Part shown: positions 25,251 through 34,128 of the stretch, piece after piece | How the letters are laid out: each line of letters starts with the position of its first letter | How positions within the stretch are numbered: the stretch's first letter is position 1 | Assembly: GCA_943367755.1 (NCBI GenBank) | Contig: CALRKB020000004.1 | Coordinates: 62,001 to 126,000 of the forward strand | Origin: PCC-6802 sp943367755 | Lineage (GTDB): Bacteria > Cyanobacteriota > Cyanobacteriia > Pseudanabaenales > Pseudanabaenaceae | Length of the DNA: 64,000 bases | Reading direction: 5' to 3' | Notes under the pieces: generated by a model | Told to the model about the DNA's origin: nothing | The model's input: the letters and a program-made list of their open reading frames with translations, nothing else | Databases searched by the model: none | Translations under genes and position numbers: made by a program

Positions 25251-25529
25251 ATGGCTGCAATTCATCCAAAATCGATGGCGCGACTAGAAGCTCGCATCAG
25301 CCCAGAAACTAAAGCTCTTTTGCAGAAAGCAGCCGATCTAGAGGGGCGTACCCTAACCGATTTTGTCGTTGCAAGTGTTCAGGCAGAAGCTCATCGAGTC
25401 ATTACGAAACATCAAACATTCCAGCTTAGTATTGAGGATAGTGAAGCTTTTGTTGATGCACTCCTCAATCCTCCACAGCCTAATGGGGCGCTAAAGGCAG
25501 CAGCTCTACGATACAAGCAGGTAATGTGA
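25251..25529 (+). CDS. DUF1778 antitoxin, TacA-like
   Basis: A 92-residue protein. The N-terminal ribbon-helix-helix is ARLEARISPETKALLQKAAD with LEGRTLTDFVVASV, typical of DUF1778 (TacA) antitoxins; the C-terminus (FQLSIEDSEAFVDALLNPPQ) is the flexible part that wraps the toxin active site. It is the first gene of a pair with a GNAT toxin and overlaps it by four bases. ATG 25251 is used here; ATG 25275 is possible. It likely represses its own promoter through the palindrome at 25188-25206. Confidence 0.9.
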   Translation: MAAIHPKSMARLEARISPETKALLQKAADLEGRTLTDFVVASVQAEAHRVITKHQTFQLSIEDSEAFVDALLNPPQPNGALKAAALRYKQVM

Positions 25530-26053
25530 GTTTAATGGTTCTCAAGATTGAACCACTTGATGGTCGTAAGCATCTCCGTGCTGACTTCTGCTGTGGAAAA
25601 GATAGTTTAGATAATTACATTCGTAAGCAAGCATCTCAGGATCTCAAAAAAAGAGTCGCAACCGTATTTGTCTTAATCGACGATCCTGAATTTAGCGTTT
25701 TGGCATACTACACACTTTCGACCTACACGATTGACATTTCAGTGCTAGATGAAGCTTTCGCGAAACGCTTGCCCCGTTACCCACTATTGCCAGCTATTCT
25801 ATTGGGTCGTCTCGCAGTTGACAATAGGCAGAAGGGTAAACGATTTGGCGAGCTCATGTTGGTTGATGCTCTCAAGAGGTCACTAGAGGTTTCTTCCCAA
25901 GTTGCGTCTCTGGCTGTGATCGCAGAAGCTTTAGATCGGGAGGCTTTGAATTTTTATATAAAGTATGGCTTTCAGCAATTCAAACAAAATTCCTTGAAGC
26001 TCTATCTCTCCATGAAATCTATTGAAGGGCTTTGTCAGAATTTTCGCATTTAG
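25526..26053 (+). CDS. GNAT acetyltransferase toxin, TacT-like
   Basis: A 175-residue GNAT protein. DFCCGKDSLDNYIRKQASQD and LKKRVATVFVLIDD open the fold, and the acetyl-CoA loop is LPAILLGRLAVDNRQKGKRFGELML; the Tyr in FYIKYGFQQF is the catalytic position in TacT/AtaT toxins. Known members acetylate the amino group of charged tRNAs and stop translation; which tRNA is targeted here cannot be told. The start is GTG 25526 (GTGA overlap with the antitoxin stop) or ATG 25535. The 3' end overlaps RNase PH by 35 bp in convergent orientation. Confidence 0.9.
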   Translation: MSLMVLKIEPLDGRKHLRADFCCGKDSLDNYIRKQASQDLKKRVATVFVLIDDPEFSVLAYYTLSTYTIDISVLDEAFAKRLPRYPLLPAILLGRLAVDNRQKGKRFGELMLVDALKRSLEVSSQVASLAVIAEALDREALNFYIKYGFQQFKQNSLKLYLSMKSIEGLCQNFRI

Positions 26054-26804
26054 GTTGTTGCACTGCTAGGAGTTCCTTAATACCAGTTTCAGCTAAATCT
26101 AGCATTTGGTTGAGTTGACGGCGACTGTAAGAATCTGATTCTGCCGTGCCCTGAATTTCAATTAAGTTTAAGCGATCGTCCATCACGACATTCAAGTCGA
26201 CGCTGGCAGCTACATCCTCGATGTAGTCTAAATCTAAGAATGGTTCGCCATGGATTAACCCTACCGATACTGCGGCGATCGCTCGCTCAATTGGCGAATG
26301 CGTTAATAAACCTTCTGCCATGAGCCGCTCAACTGCTAACTGCAAAGCCACAAACCCAGCCGTAACTCCACCTGTACGCGTACCTGCATCCGCCTGTAAA
26401 ACGTCTATATCAACGGCGATTGTATAGTTTGTAAGCAACTGTAGATTTAGGGCTGAGCGCAGACTGCGTCCGATCAGACGCTGAATTTCTTGGGTGCGGC
26501 CAGATAGCTTCATTAGCTCGCGGGGTTGTCGCGGTTTTGTGGCTCCAGGCAAAAATCGATACTCAGCAGTTAACCAACCCTGACCGCTATCTTGTAAAAA
26601 CCTTGGAACTCCCTCTTCAATCGATACCGTACATATGAGTTGGGTGTTACCAAACTTTGCTAATACTGAGCCAGTAGGAAATTCTGTAAAGTGGCGCTGA
26701 AAGCTGACAGGACGCAATCGATCCCAGGCTCGACCATCCGGGCGCTGCCATTGCGAGGGCAAGGCATTTTCCAAGGTTGGTAATTCCACTATTTGAGGGC
26801 TCAT
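26019..26804 (-). CDS. rph: Ribonuclease PH
   Basis: A 261-residue phosphorolytic 3'-5' exoribonuclease that trims tRNA precursors. It starts with RPDGRAWDRLRPVSF (RPDGR is the family start), then GSVLAKFGNTQLICTVSIEE, GWLTAEYRFLPGATKPR, RTQEIQRLIGRSLRSAL, IDVLQADAGTRTGGVTAGFV with the phosphate-site GTRTG, and LDLDYIEDVAASVDLNVVM. The final 15 residues, QPKCENSDKALQ, are a tail that overlaps the toxin gene antisense, which suggests the toxin pair was inserted next to or fused over the original stop. Confidence 0.96.
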   Translation of the reverse strand: MSPQIVELPTLENALPSQWQRPDGRAWDRLRPVSFQRHFTEFPTGSVLAKFGNTQLICTVSIEEGVPRFLQDSGQGWLTAEYRFLPGATKPRQPRELMKLSGRTQEIQRLIGRSLRSALNLQLLTNYTIAVDIDVLQADAGTRTGGVTAGFVALQLAVERLMAEGLLTHSPIERAIAAVSVGLIHGEPFLDLDYIEDVAASVDLNVVMDDRLNLIEIQGTAESDSYSRRQLNQMLDLAETGIKELLAVQQPKCENSDKALQ

Positions 26805-26887
26805 TTTAATTTGATATCAAGGATCGTTTTCTATGCCACTTTAACTAATCAGACGATACTTTGGTATGCAAATTCAGACCAAAACAA

Positions 26888-28492
26888 TTATCTTGGCAAT
26901 CGGGGCAGTTTTGGTCGTATATGGATAGGAGTAGGTAGATCTAGCCTTCTTTCCTCTGGGCTAAGTGCAATTGCGTTGGCGATCGCAGCTTGAGCTTCGT
27001 CGTCGCGGCCCATTACCGCTAGTACTTTTGCTTTAGCTAGCCAGACATCAGCAATCTTGGGATATAGCTCAATCGTGCGGTCAAACACTGCTAGTGCTTC
27101 TGTATAGCGTCCAGATCGCTCCAGATCCGTTCCACGCACCATCAGCATATGGAATTCAGGCGGCGGTAGTGGTGATGGTAGGACTGCCTGCGGTTGGTTT
27201 TGTGACTGATATCCTGGCTTGGCAGTCGGAGGCTCAGGACTAGTTGACTCAGGGCTGGCAACTGAAGTTTCTGGTTTCGGCGTTATTGCCGTGGATGTTG
27301 ATAGGGGAGACGCCTGAGGCGTGGGCAAGATTGCCACATTAGTTTGAGTAACAGGGACTTGAGTAGTGCGAGTAGCGATCTCCTGTGTTGTAGTGTTGGT
27401 AGGTTTGGTTGCATTGATGCTAACGAACGCAACCGCAGCTAACCCTGCGATGCCCACTCCCGCTGCGAACATGCCCCAAACCCAAGGAGAGGATGCAAAA
27501 TGTGGTTTGGACTGAAGGGTAGTCTGCTGTTTAGGTTGTGGCGATCGCCCAGATCCATTGTCAACTTTAGATGCTTGTAGAGCTATTGGGTTATTGAGGT
27601 TCTTGGGCGTATTTTTGCTTGATACCCCCCAAGGAATTTGTGCTGTCACTGTAGGTCGATCGGCAACGGTGACGCTCTCCAGGGCATTGAGCACATCTGT
27701 CACAGACTGATAACGCTGACGAAAGTCATAGCGGATCATTTTATCCAGAATTTTGATCAGGGCTGGCGAACAAGAATGGCGATCGACTAAATCGTGCCAA
27801 AGTAACTCGGCGGTAATGGCATCCTCTGGGATATGCTTGGGATGCATTCCTGTCAGGGCTTGAATGCCAATTGCACCTACAGCATAAATATCACTGCAAA
27901 AACGAGGCTTGCCCACCTGTTGTTCGTTAGGCATATACCCAGGCGTACCAACTGCCACAGTAATGCTAGTTTGCCCCTCAGCGTCAACTGTCAGCGCACT
28001 CAATTCTTTCACTGCACCAAAGTCAATCAGGACGATCTTGCCATCTTCGCGCCTGCGGATCAGATTGGCGGGTTTAATATCGCGATGGATGACATTTTGC
28101 TGGTGGACAAACTCCAGCACGCTCAGAATATCCTTGAGCATGGCGATCGCCTGCATTTCACTAATTGGGCGACCTGGCTTCAATTCCTGACTGAGACTCT
28201 CCCCTTGTATAAACTGCTGTACCAGATAAAATTCTGCGTCTGCCTCAAAGTGGGCTAGCAACATGGGGATCTGCGGATGGCTACCAAGCTTGTGAAGAGT
28301 TTCGGCTTCTTTCTCAAACATACGCTTGGCAATTTCCATGGCGGTTGGGTCAGAACACTGAGGCTTCAGCAATTTGACAACGCAGCGGGGGCTCCCAGGC
28401 AGATCGATATCCGCAGCTAGATACGTCTCGCCAAATCCCCCCTTACCCAGGTGTTCAATAATCTGGTAATGACCTCTAAGTGTTTTCTCCAT
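26888..28492 (-). CDS. Serine/threonine protein kinase with TPR tail
   Basis: A 534-residue eukaryotic-type kinase. The Gly loop GKGGFGETYLA, catalytic HRDIKPANLI, Mg-binding DFGAVKE and GTPGYMPNEQ are intact in residues 10-275. A Pro/Thr-rich linker follows; a membrane segment, WVWGMFAAGVGIAGLAAVAF, lies near residue 345, and a C-terminal TPR pair (YTEALAVFDRTIELYPKIAD, AKAKVLAVMGRDDEAQAAI) extends to the end. The kinase domain should be cytoplasmic and the TPR part outside. It is the common Spk type of cyanobacteria; the signal and substrates are unknown. Confidence 0.93.
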   Translation of the reverse strand: MEKTLRGHYQIIEHLGKGGFGETYLAADIDLPGSPRCVVKLLKPQCSDPTAMEIAKRMFEKEAETLHKLGSHPQIPMLLAHFEADAEFYLVQQFIQGESLSQELKPGRPISEMQAIAMLKDILSVLEFVHQQNVIHRDIKPANLIRRREDGKIVLIDFGAVKELSALTVDAEGQTSITVAVGTPGYMPNEQQVGKPRFCSDIYAVGAIGIQALTGMHPKHIPEDAITAELLWHDLVDRHSCSPALIKILDKMIRYDFRQRYQSVTDVLNALESVTVADRPTVTAQIPWGVSSKNTPKNLNNPIALQASKVDNGSGRSPQPKQQTTLQSKPHFASSPWVWGMFAAGVGIAGLAAVAFVSINATKPTNTTTQEIATRTTQVPVTQTNVAILPTPQASPLSTSTAITPKPETSVASPESTSPEPPTAKPGYQSQNQPQAVLPSPLPPPEFHMLMVRGTDLERSGRYTEALAVFDRTIELYPKIADVWLAKAKVLAVMGRDDEAQAAIANAIALSPEERRLDLPTPIHIRPKLPRLPR

Positions 28493-28542
28493 GATTTCAG
28501 TTCACCTGAATAGTGCGATATATAGGGCGATATGTGCGGCAA

Positions 28543-28599
28543 TTAATTCCCGTTTTTGGTTGCTATCTAATAACAGACTAACAACAGATCGGGAATTAA
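28543..28599. promoter_or_regulatory. Inverted repeat in the kinase/phosphoglucomutase divergent region
   Basis: TTAATTCCCG (28543-28552) and CGGGAATTAA (28590-28599) are perfect 10-bp arms separated by 37 bp. A related AATAATTCCCA occurs near 28614. The region contains both divergent promoters, so this may be a regulator site. No known factor is assigned. Confidence 0.4.
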
Positions 28600-28742
28600 G
28601 TAGGGCATCAACCAATAATTCCCACTGTCATACTAATTAGCATCTTTCAGCCCACAAGAAATGCTACGGGGATAGGAATAACACTCGCAATTCTATGACA
28701 AACTGATGACTACTCCCCTCAACTTTTACTTAGCTAATATCT

Positions 28743-30233
28743 ATGTCTGCAACTACAGGTATGCAACCACCCATTCATTTCGGTACCGATGGCTGGCGCG
28801 GTGTAATCGCTGATGAATTTACTTTTGCCCGTTTAACTACAGTTGCACCTGTAGCGGCTCAAGTATTGGCCGATACGTTTGGCTCATCTGCAGCTAGCAA
28901 TACTGTAATCGTGGGTTACGATCGCCGCTTTCTATCGCCTGAGTTTGCGAAAAGTACGGCAGAATCACTCTGTGAGGCTGGGTTTGATGTCCAGCTTGCT
29001 CAAAGTTTTGCACCTACGCCTGCCTTTAGTTGGGCTGCATTCGAACAAAAGGCATTGGGAGCATTAGTAATCACGGCGAGTCACAATCCACCTGCCTACT
29101 CAGGCTTAAAAATTAAAGGTGCTTTTGGTGGATCGGTTTCCCTTGTTGTGACCAAACAGGTTGAGGCAATACTTGCCAATCCCGATCGCACAAAGGCGAT
29201 CGCAAAAACACCAGGTAAGCTCACCTTATTTGACCCCTGGGATAGCTATTGCCAGGAATTGCGGACTAAGGTTGATTTGACAGCAATCCGGCAAGCAATT
29301 CTTAATAACGAACTAGTGGTATTTGTAGATGTCATGCATGGTGCGGCAGCAACTGGGTTAGCAAGAATTTTAGAAATACCATCCCAGAATAGTGATGCAG
29401 AAAGTGGTCTCAAAGAAATCAACGCCAATGCCGATCCCTTATTTGGCGGCGGTTCACCCGAACCATTACCACGCTATATCAGCAGCTTACAGTCGCAAAT
29501 GCAAGCTTATCGTGCTGCGCATCCCGAACAACTGTTGGTAGGATTCGTATTTGATGGTGACTGCGATCGCATTGCGGCTGTTGATGGTAATGGCAACTTT
29601 ATGAGTTCGCAGAACTTGATTCCTGTCCTGCTCGATCATTTAGCCCGACAACGAGGTTTGACGGGTGAGTTTATTAAAACGATTAGCGGCTCCGATCTGA
29701 TGCCCAGGGTTGCGGCCTTGTACGATCTTCCCGTCTACGAAACTCCAGTTGGCTTTAAGTACATTGCCGATCGCATGATGGCGGGTGGGCAGGTACTCTT
29801 AGGTGGCGAGGAGTCAGGTGGAATTGGCTACAGCACTCACATCCCTGAGCGTGATGCCTTGTTATCGGCACTTTACCTCTTAGAAGCGATCGCCTTCACC
29901 AAACAAGATCTAGGCCAAATTTACCAGGAACTACAAACCAAAACGGGCTTCTCTTCCCATTACGATCGCATCGACAAGCATCTAGCTAGTTTGGCAGCCA
30001 AAGATCGCCTGGTACAACACCTGCAAGCAGAACCGCTCAGCGAAATTAATGGCCGCAAAGTGGTGCATATAAATGCGATCGATGGGTTTAAGTTTCGCCT
30101 GGAGGACGATAGCTGGTTATTAGTGCGCTTTAGCGGTACTGAACCCGTGCTGAGGCTCTACTGCGAGGCTGCCACCCCAGAAATTGTCAATCAGACTTTG
30201 GCATGGATATCCAAATGGGTAGAGCAGTTTTAA
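28743..30233 (+). CDS. Phosphoglucomutase/phosphomannomutase family protein
   Basis: A 496-residue alpha-D-phosphohexomutase. Motifs in order: IHFGTDGWRGVIADEFTFAR, the phospho-serine loop VITASHNPPAYSGLKIKG, the Mg loop FDGDCDRIAAVDG, the sugar loop LLGGEESGGIGYSTH and the phosphate-binding loop VRFSGTEPVLRLYCEA. It interconverts hexose 1- and 6-phosphates for glycogen or cell-wall sugar synthesis. The true substrate (glucose, mannose or glucosamine) is not decided by these motifs. It is monocistronic and divergent from the kinase gene. Confidence 0.94.
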   Translation: MSATTGMQPPIHFGTDGWRGVIADEFTFARLTTVAPVAAQVLADTFGSSAASNTVIVGYDRRFLSPEFAKSTAESLCEAGFDVQLAQSFAPTPAFSWAAFEQKALGALVITASHNPPAYSGLKIKGAFGGSVSLVVTKQVEAILANPDRTKAIAKTPGKLTLFDPWDSYCQELRTKVDLTAIRQAILNNELVVFVDVMHGAAATGLARILEIPSQNSDAESGLKEINANADPLFGGGSPEPLPRYISSLQSQMQAYRAAHPEQLLVGFVFDGDCDRIAAVDGNGNFMSSQNLIPVLLDHLARQRGLTGEFIKTISGSDLMPRVAALYDLPVYETPVGFKYIADRMMAGGQVLLGGEESGGIGYSTHIPERDALLSALYLLEAIAFTKQDLGQIYQELQTKTGFSSHYDRIDKHLASLAAKDRLVQHLQAEPLSEINGRKVVHINAIDGFKFRLEDDSWLLVRFSGTEPVLRLYCEAATPEIVNQTLAWISKWVEQF

Positions 30234-30257
30234 TCCCGCCGATTCAAATCCGAGCTA

Positions 30258-31526
30258 TCACTCTCCATCCCACTCCCCGTCCCAGCCAGAGTACTGTTGC
30301 GGTGCTCGACCGTGCGATTCTAGTATCTTTGGTTTATTGACTTTGGCATTGGGTGGATCGATCTGTTCTAGCAGGACTTGAAACTTCCAGTCATCGCCAA
30401 AATCGAAGTGGAAAACCATGTTATCTCCTGGTTTCAAGGGTAGATTGCCAATACAAACTTCATCAGTAGAGGGAGGGTCTTCTGTATAGGGATGATTTAC
30501 TGTTGCTTTAATTCCAAAGCGATCTTTGTAGGAAAACTCATAGAGATGATCGCTATCGAAGTCAAAGGCATCGAGGATAGAAAAACTTAAGGAGTCTAAG
30601 TTCAGATCGGCAGGAATGGCAATGCGCCGCCAAGCTTTTGCTAGGGAAATCTTGAAAACGAAAATGCCCTCCTGAAATTCATCAATCGGGATCTCTAGAT
30701 TGCTCTCCCATTCAGGGAAGAAGGGTTTAATTGCTGGTTGCCACTCACCGATCGCCCAGTTGTTTGTACTCTCTTGCTCTAGCCAGCTTTCAAAATCAGT
30801 TTTGGCATAGATATCCACTAGCAAATCCATCATTGCATTCCCAAAGGGTAGGCGATGTATGCGTTTAATTCGCCAACCTTTGCCTTGCTCTGTTTCACCT
30901 TGCTTGATCGCGATAAACCCGAATAGTTCTAGAAGCGCGACATTGTAGAGTTCAGGCAGCCTCAAGTCTTCTTGGCGTTGATAGCTTTCATAGGTTATAC
31001 CTTGAGCTGGAATGCGCGACCAAAAGGTTAGGAGTCTGAACAATGGGCCGAATGAGTCGCGATAGCCACCTAAAATTTCGGCATTACTCCTGCTCAACCA
31101 AATTTCTAAAAGATTGAAATAGCGTTCGGTGGGGTTGAGAGATTCCCACGATCGCAATACCTCTGCGTCTATAACCAGAAGTTGTTTTTTACCTTGGATG
31201 GTCAGTTGGGATAGCCCTGATGCTCTCAATAAAAGATACAGACCATTGATATATGGATAGGATTTCTGCTGCGGGCGAGACAACTTGATATCAATGGGGT
31301 GACTGAGTCTTTGATTGATACCTGCCAGCGCCTTCATTGGCAGTAAGCTGTTGGTACCACTAACCTCGATGCCATCGGGCTGTAAAAGCTCCAGCATGGT
31401 TTGAAAATCGCGCAGGATCGTACCGGGGCTATTTTCAGTTATGGGTTGCTGGCGCAGTAGTTGTTTCCCAGCTTCGGAGAGGGGTTTAGCTTTTTTGGGT
31501 GGATCTATAAACATATCGGACAACAT
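30258..31526 (-). CDS. Plasmid pRiA4b ORF-3 family protein
   Basis: A 422-residue protein. The C-terminal 150 residues are the pRiA4b ORF-3 domain: FVFKISLAKAWRRIAIPADL, LSFSILDAFDFDSDHLYEF, LKPGDNMVFHFDFGDDWKF and HGRAPQQYSGWDGEWD. This domain is also found beside plasmid and IS1096-type passenger genes; its role is unknown. The N-terminal 260 residues (SEAGKQLLRQQPITE, LLPMKALAGINQRLSHPI, LEIWLSRSNAEILGGYRDSF) are helical and seen in larger members. A mobile origin is possible but no transposase is near. It stands alone between pgm and a permease gene. Confidence 0.85.
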   Translation of the reverse strand: MLSDMFIDPPKKAKPLSEAGKQLLRQQPITENSPGTILRDFQTMLELLQPDGIEVSGTNSLLPMKALAGINQRLSHPIDIKLSRPQQKSYPYINGLYLLLRASGLSQLTIQGKKQLLVIDAEVLRSWESLNPTERYFNLLEIWLSRSNAEILGGYRDSFGPLFRLLTFWSRIPAQGITYESYQRQEDLRLPELYNVALLELFGFIAIKQGETEQGKGWRIKRIHRLPFGNAMMDLLVDIYAKTDFESWLEQESTNNWAIGEWQPAIKPFFPEWESNLEIPIDEFQEGIFVFKISLAKAWRRIAIPADLNLDSLSFSILDAFDFDSDHLYEFSYKDRFGIKATVNHPYTEDPPSTDEVCIGNLPLKPGDNMVFHFDFGDDWKFQVLLEQIDPPNAKVNKPKILESHGRAPQQYSGWDGEWDGE

Positions 31527-31699
31527 GTGTGAAGCCGTTTGGGGTGATCGTTGCTATAGTTGGTTCAGATTTTGCAGTTTCTTGGTGCATCCTCTCAGAA
31601 ATATTATTTTTTGTCCTAAATAACCTGCTGAATGTAGGCTTTAGCAATGACTAAAATAGTTGGACAAAATCTGCCTCTACGGTAACTGATAACTGAATA

Positions 31700-32527
31700 A
31701 TGACCCAGACTTCTAACCGTTTGATGTACGTAGGCATAGCGATCGCCGTAGCGTTTGTGCTCATGCCTATCCTCTCCCCCCTGCTGCAATCACAGGCGAT
31801 CCTGGCCGATCCCAATGAATTTCTCAGCAACCCCATTCATGTGCCGCCATCTTGGCAGTACTGGTTTGGTACGGATGCCCAAGGGCATGACGTGCTGGCA
31901 CGCACGATCGCTGGCGCTGGTGTGGCTTGGCAAGTGGTCTTAGCTTCGACACTGCTGAGTCTGGCGATCGGCGTACCGCTAGGTACGATCAGCGGCTATC
32001 GAGGTGGTTGGGTCGATCGCGTGCTGGTATTTATCATGGACAGCATTTATACGTTGCCAGGGCTTTTACTTTCGATCACGATCGCTTTTGTGGTGGGTGC
32101 GGGGGTCTGGAATGCTGCGATCGCCCTCAGCGTTGCCTATATTCCCCAGTACTACCGCGTGATCCGTAACCAAACCGTGAGCGTGAAAACAGAGCTATAT
32201 ATTGAAGCCGCACAGGCATTGGGGGCTGATACCTGGACAGTACTAACCCGCTATTTGGCCCAAAATGTAGTTCAAAGTATTCCCGTATTATTTACCCTGA
32301 ATGCAGCGGATGCAATTTTAACCCTGGCAGGGCTAGGATTTTTAGGTTTGGGCGTACCAGATGACGTACCAGAATGGGGGCACGACCTTAAGCAAGCACT
32401 AGATGCCCTGTCTACAGGTGACAATATCTGGTGGACAGCATTATTTCCAGGCCTCGCCATTACCCTCATGGTAGTCAGCCTATCTTTAGTAGGGGAGGGA
32501 TTGACGCAGCGTCAACCACGATCTTGA
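31700..32527 (+). CDS. ABC transporter permease, DppC-like (oligopeptide/nickel type)
   Basis: A 275-residue inner-membrane permease with about six hydrophobic segments. The periplasmic motif WFGTDAQGHDVLARTIAGAG and the loop IEAAQALGADTWTVLTRYL with GLGFLGLGVPDDVPEWG are signatures of DppC/OppC/NikC permeases. Partner permease (DppB), ATPases and binding protein are not next to it, so the transporter is assembled from dispersed genes, which is common in cyanobacteria. The substrate is unknown. The gene precedes the SRPBCC-mreBCD block by 60 bp but need not be related. Confidence 0.9.
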   Translation: MTQTSNRLMYVGIAIAVAFVLMPILSPLLQSQAILADPNEFLSNPIHVPPSWQYWFGTDAQGHDVLARTIAGAGVAWQVVLASTLLSLAIGVPLGTISGYRGGWVDRVLVFIMDSIYTLPGLLLSITIAFVVGAGVWNAAIALSVAYIPQYYRVIRNQTVSVKTELYIEAAQALGADTWTVLTRYLAQNVVQSIPVLFTLNAADAILTLAGLGFLGLGVPDDVPEWGHDLKQALDALSTGDNIWWTALFPGLAITLMVVSLSLVGEGLTQRQPRS

Positions 32528-32589
32528 ACGCGAAAACCTCAGAAGGGTTAGAATTAGAACAATTCCCCACTTACCTCCTATCCCCAATC

Positions 32590-33030
32590 ATGTCCGACTG
32601 GCTAGAGCACACAGTACAAGTTGAAGTCGATCATCCCATTGAGCAGGTCTGGTCAATGTGGTCGAATCTAGAAATGATGCCGCGCTGGATGAAATGGATC
32701 GAGTCAGTCAAAATACCGCCAGATCGCCCCGATATATCAAACTGGGAGCTGGGTTCAAATGGCTTTACTTTTACCTGGCGATCGCGCATCCTTAAGCAGA
32801 TCCCAAACCAAATTATTCAGTGGGAATCAATTGATGGTTTGCCTAACCGAGGCGCAATTAGATTCTATGACCGCCATGATCGTACAATAGTAAAGCTAAC
32901 CGTTGCTTACGCAATCCCTGGCATTATTGGTCAGGTGATGGATAATTTATTTTTAGGTCGAATAGTAGAGTCTACTCTACAAGCCGATTTAGACCGATTT
33001 CGCTCCTATGCTGATACCGCAGTTGACTAG
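32590..33030 (+). CDS. SRPBCC family protein (polyketide cyclase-like)
   Basis: A 146-residue protein starting at ATG 32590 (MSDWLEHTVQVEVDHPIEQV); the longer frame lies inside the previous gene. VEVDHPIEQVWSMWSNLEMM-PRWMKWIESV is the typical SRPBCC start (ligand-binding helix-grip fold), followed by WRSRILKQIPNQIIQWESID and IRFYDRHDRTIVKLTVAYAI. The family binds hydrophobic ligands; the ligand is unknown here. In cyanobacteria such proteins often sit near cell-envelope genes. It ends 69 bp before mreB and may be cotranscribed with it. Confidence 0.9.
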   Translation: MSDWLEHTVQVEVDHPIEQVWSMWSNLEMMPRWMKWIESVKIPPDRPDISNWELGSNGFTFTWRSRILKQIPNQIIQWESIDGLPNRGAIRFYDRHDRTIVKLTVAYAIPGIIGQVMDNLFLGRIVESTLQADLDRFRSYADTAVD

Positions 33031-33099
33031 ACTTTATGTCGAGATCGTAATAAAATCTGCCGGTGAACTTAAAACACTTACTCTCTGGAAAAACCTGAC

Positions 33100-34125
33100 G
33101 TGGGGATCTTACGTAGCTTCTCAAAAGATATTGGCATTGACCTCGGTACTGCCAACACTGTTATATACGTCTCTGGCGAAGGCATTGTATTGCAAGAGCC
33201 ATCTGTCGTCGCGATCGATAAACGAGACAATACTGCCTATGCAGTCGGTGATGAAGCCAATAAGATGATTGGCCGCACTCCTGGCGATATTATTGCGGTC
33301 AGACCATTGCGTGATGGTGTAATTGCGGACTTTGATGCAGCAGAAATGATGCTGCGTGCATTTATCCAGCGCGTTAAACGTGGCATTTTCAATCCCCGCA
33401 TTGCCATTGGTATCCCCAGTGGTGTCACTGGTGTGGAATGGCGAGCTGTAATGGATGCTGCGCGCCGTGCTGGTGCAAGGGAAGTATATCCCATCGATGA
33501 ACCCGTAGCCGCAGCGATCGGTGCTGGTTTACCAGTTACTGAAGCTACCGGCAACATGATCATTGATATCGGTGGTGGTACTACTGAAGTCGCAGTAATG
33601 AGCTTGCAAGGCATTGTGCTGAGCGAGTCAGTTCGTGTCGCTGGTGACGAACTGAGTGAAGCAATCATGAGTTATATGAAGAAAGTCCACAACCTTGTAG
33701 TGGGCGAACGCACTTCAGAAGAGATCAAAATCAAAATTGGTTCTGCTTACCCAACCAATGATGACGCATCCATGGAAGTAAGAGGGTTGCACCTGCTATC
33801 TGGCATGCCTCGCACTGTCACGGTTAAAGCCAGCGAGATTCGAGAAAGTATGGCCGAACCACTTTCAGTCATAGTTGAAGCGGTCAAGCGCACGCTAGAA
33901 CGGACTCCGCCCGAACTGGCAGCAGATATTGTCGATCGCGGCATTATGCTGGCTGGCGGTGGTGCCTTGCTGAATGGCATTGATACCCTGATTAGCCATG
34001 AAACCGGAATTGTCACCCACATCGCACCAGCCCCATTAAACTGTGTTGTGCTGGGCGCAGGCCGCGTGTTGGAAGACTATAAGAATCTAAGTCGCGTCTT
34101 GACGAATCGCATACGTAACTTCTAG
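33100..34125 (+). CDS. mreB: Rod shape-determining protein MreB
   Basis: A 341-residue bacterial actin. The first phosphate loop DIGIDLGTANTVIYV, the second phosphate motif MIIDIGGGTTEVAVMS and the adenosine motif GIMLAGGGALLNGID are all present, and PIDEPVAAAIGAG is the connecting motif. It polymerises on the inner membrane and organises lateral wall synthesis in rod-shaped or elongated cells. The start is a GTG at 33100; no good ATG precedes the conserved FSKDIGIDLG. It is followed by mreC after 3 bp. Confidence 0.97.
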   Translation: MGILRSFSKDIGIDLGTANTVIYVSGEGIVLQEPSVVAIDKRDNTAYAVGDEANKMIGRTPGDIIAVRPLRDGVIADFDAAEMMLRAFIQRVKRGIFNPRIAIGIPSGVTGVEWRAVMDAARRAGAREVYPIDEPVAAAIGAGLPVTEATGNMIIDIGGGTTEVAVMSLQGIVLSESVRVAGDELSEAIMSYMKKVHNLVVGERTSEEIKIKIGSAYPTNDDASMEVRGLHLLSGMPRTVTVKASEIRESMAEPLSVIVEAVKRTLERTPPELAADIVDRGIMLAGGGALLNGIDTLISHETGIVTHIAPAPLNCVVLGAGRVLEDYKNLSRVLTNRIRNF

Positions 34126-34128
34126 GCT

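Noticed and set aside
32431..32589. Longer start for the SRPBCC gene
   Set aside because: The extra 53 codons are inside the permease gene in another frame and do not match the family; ATG 32590 does.
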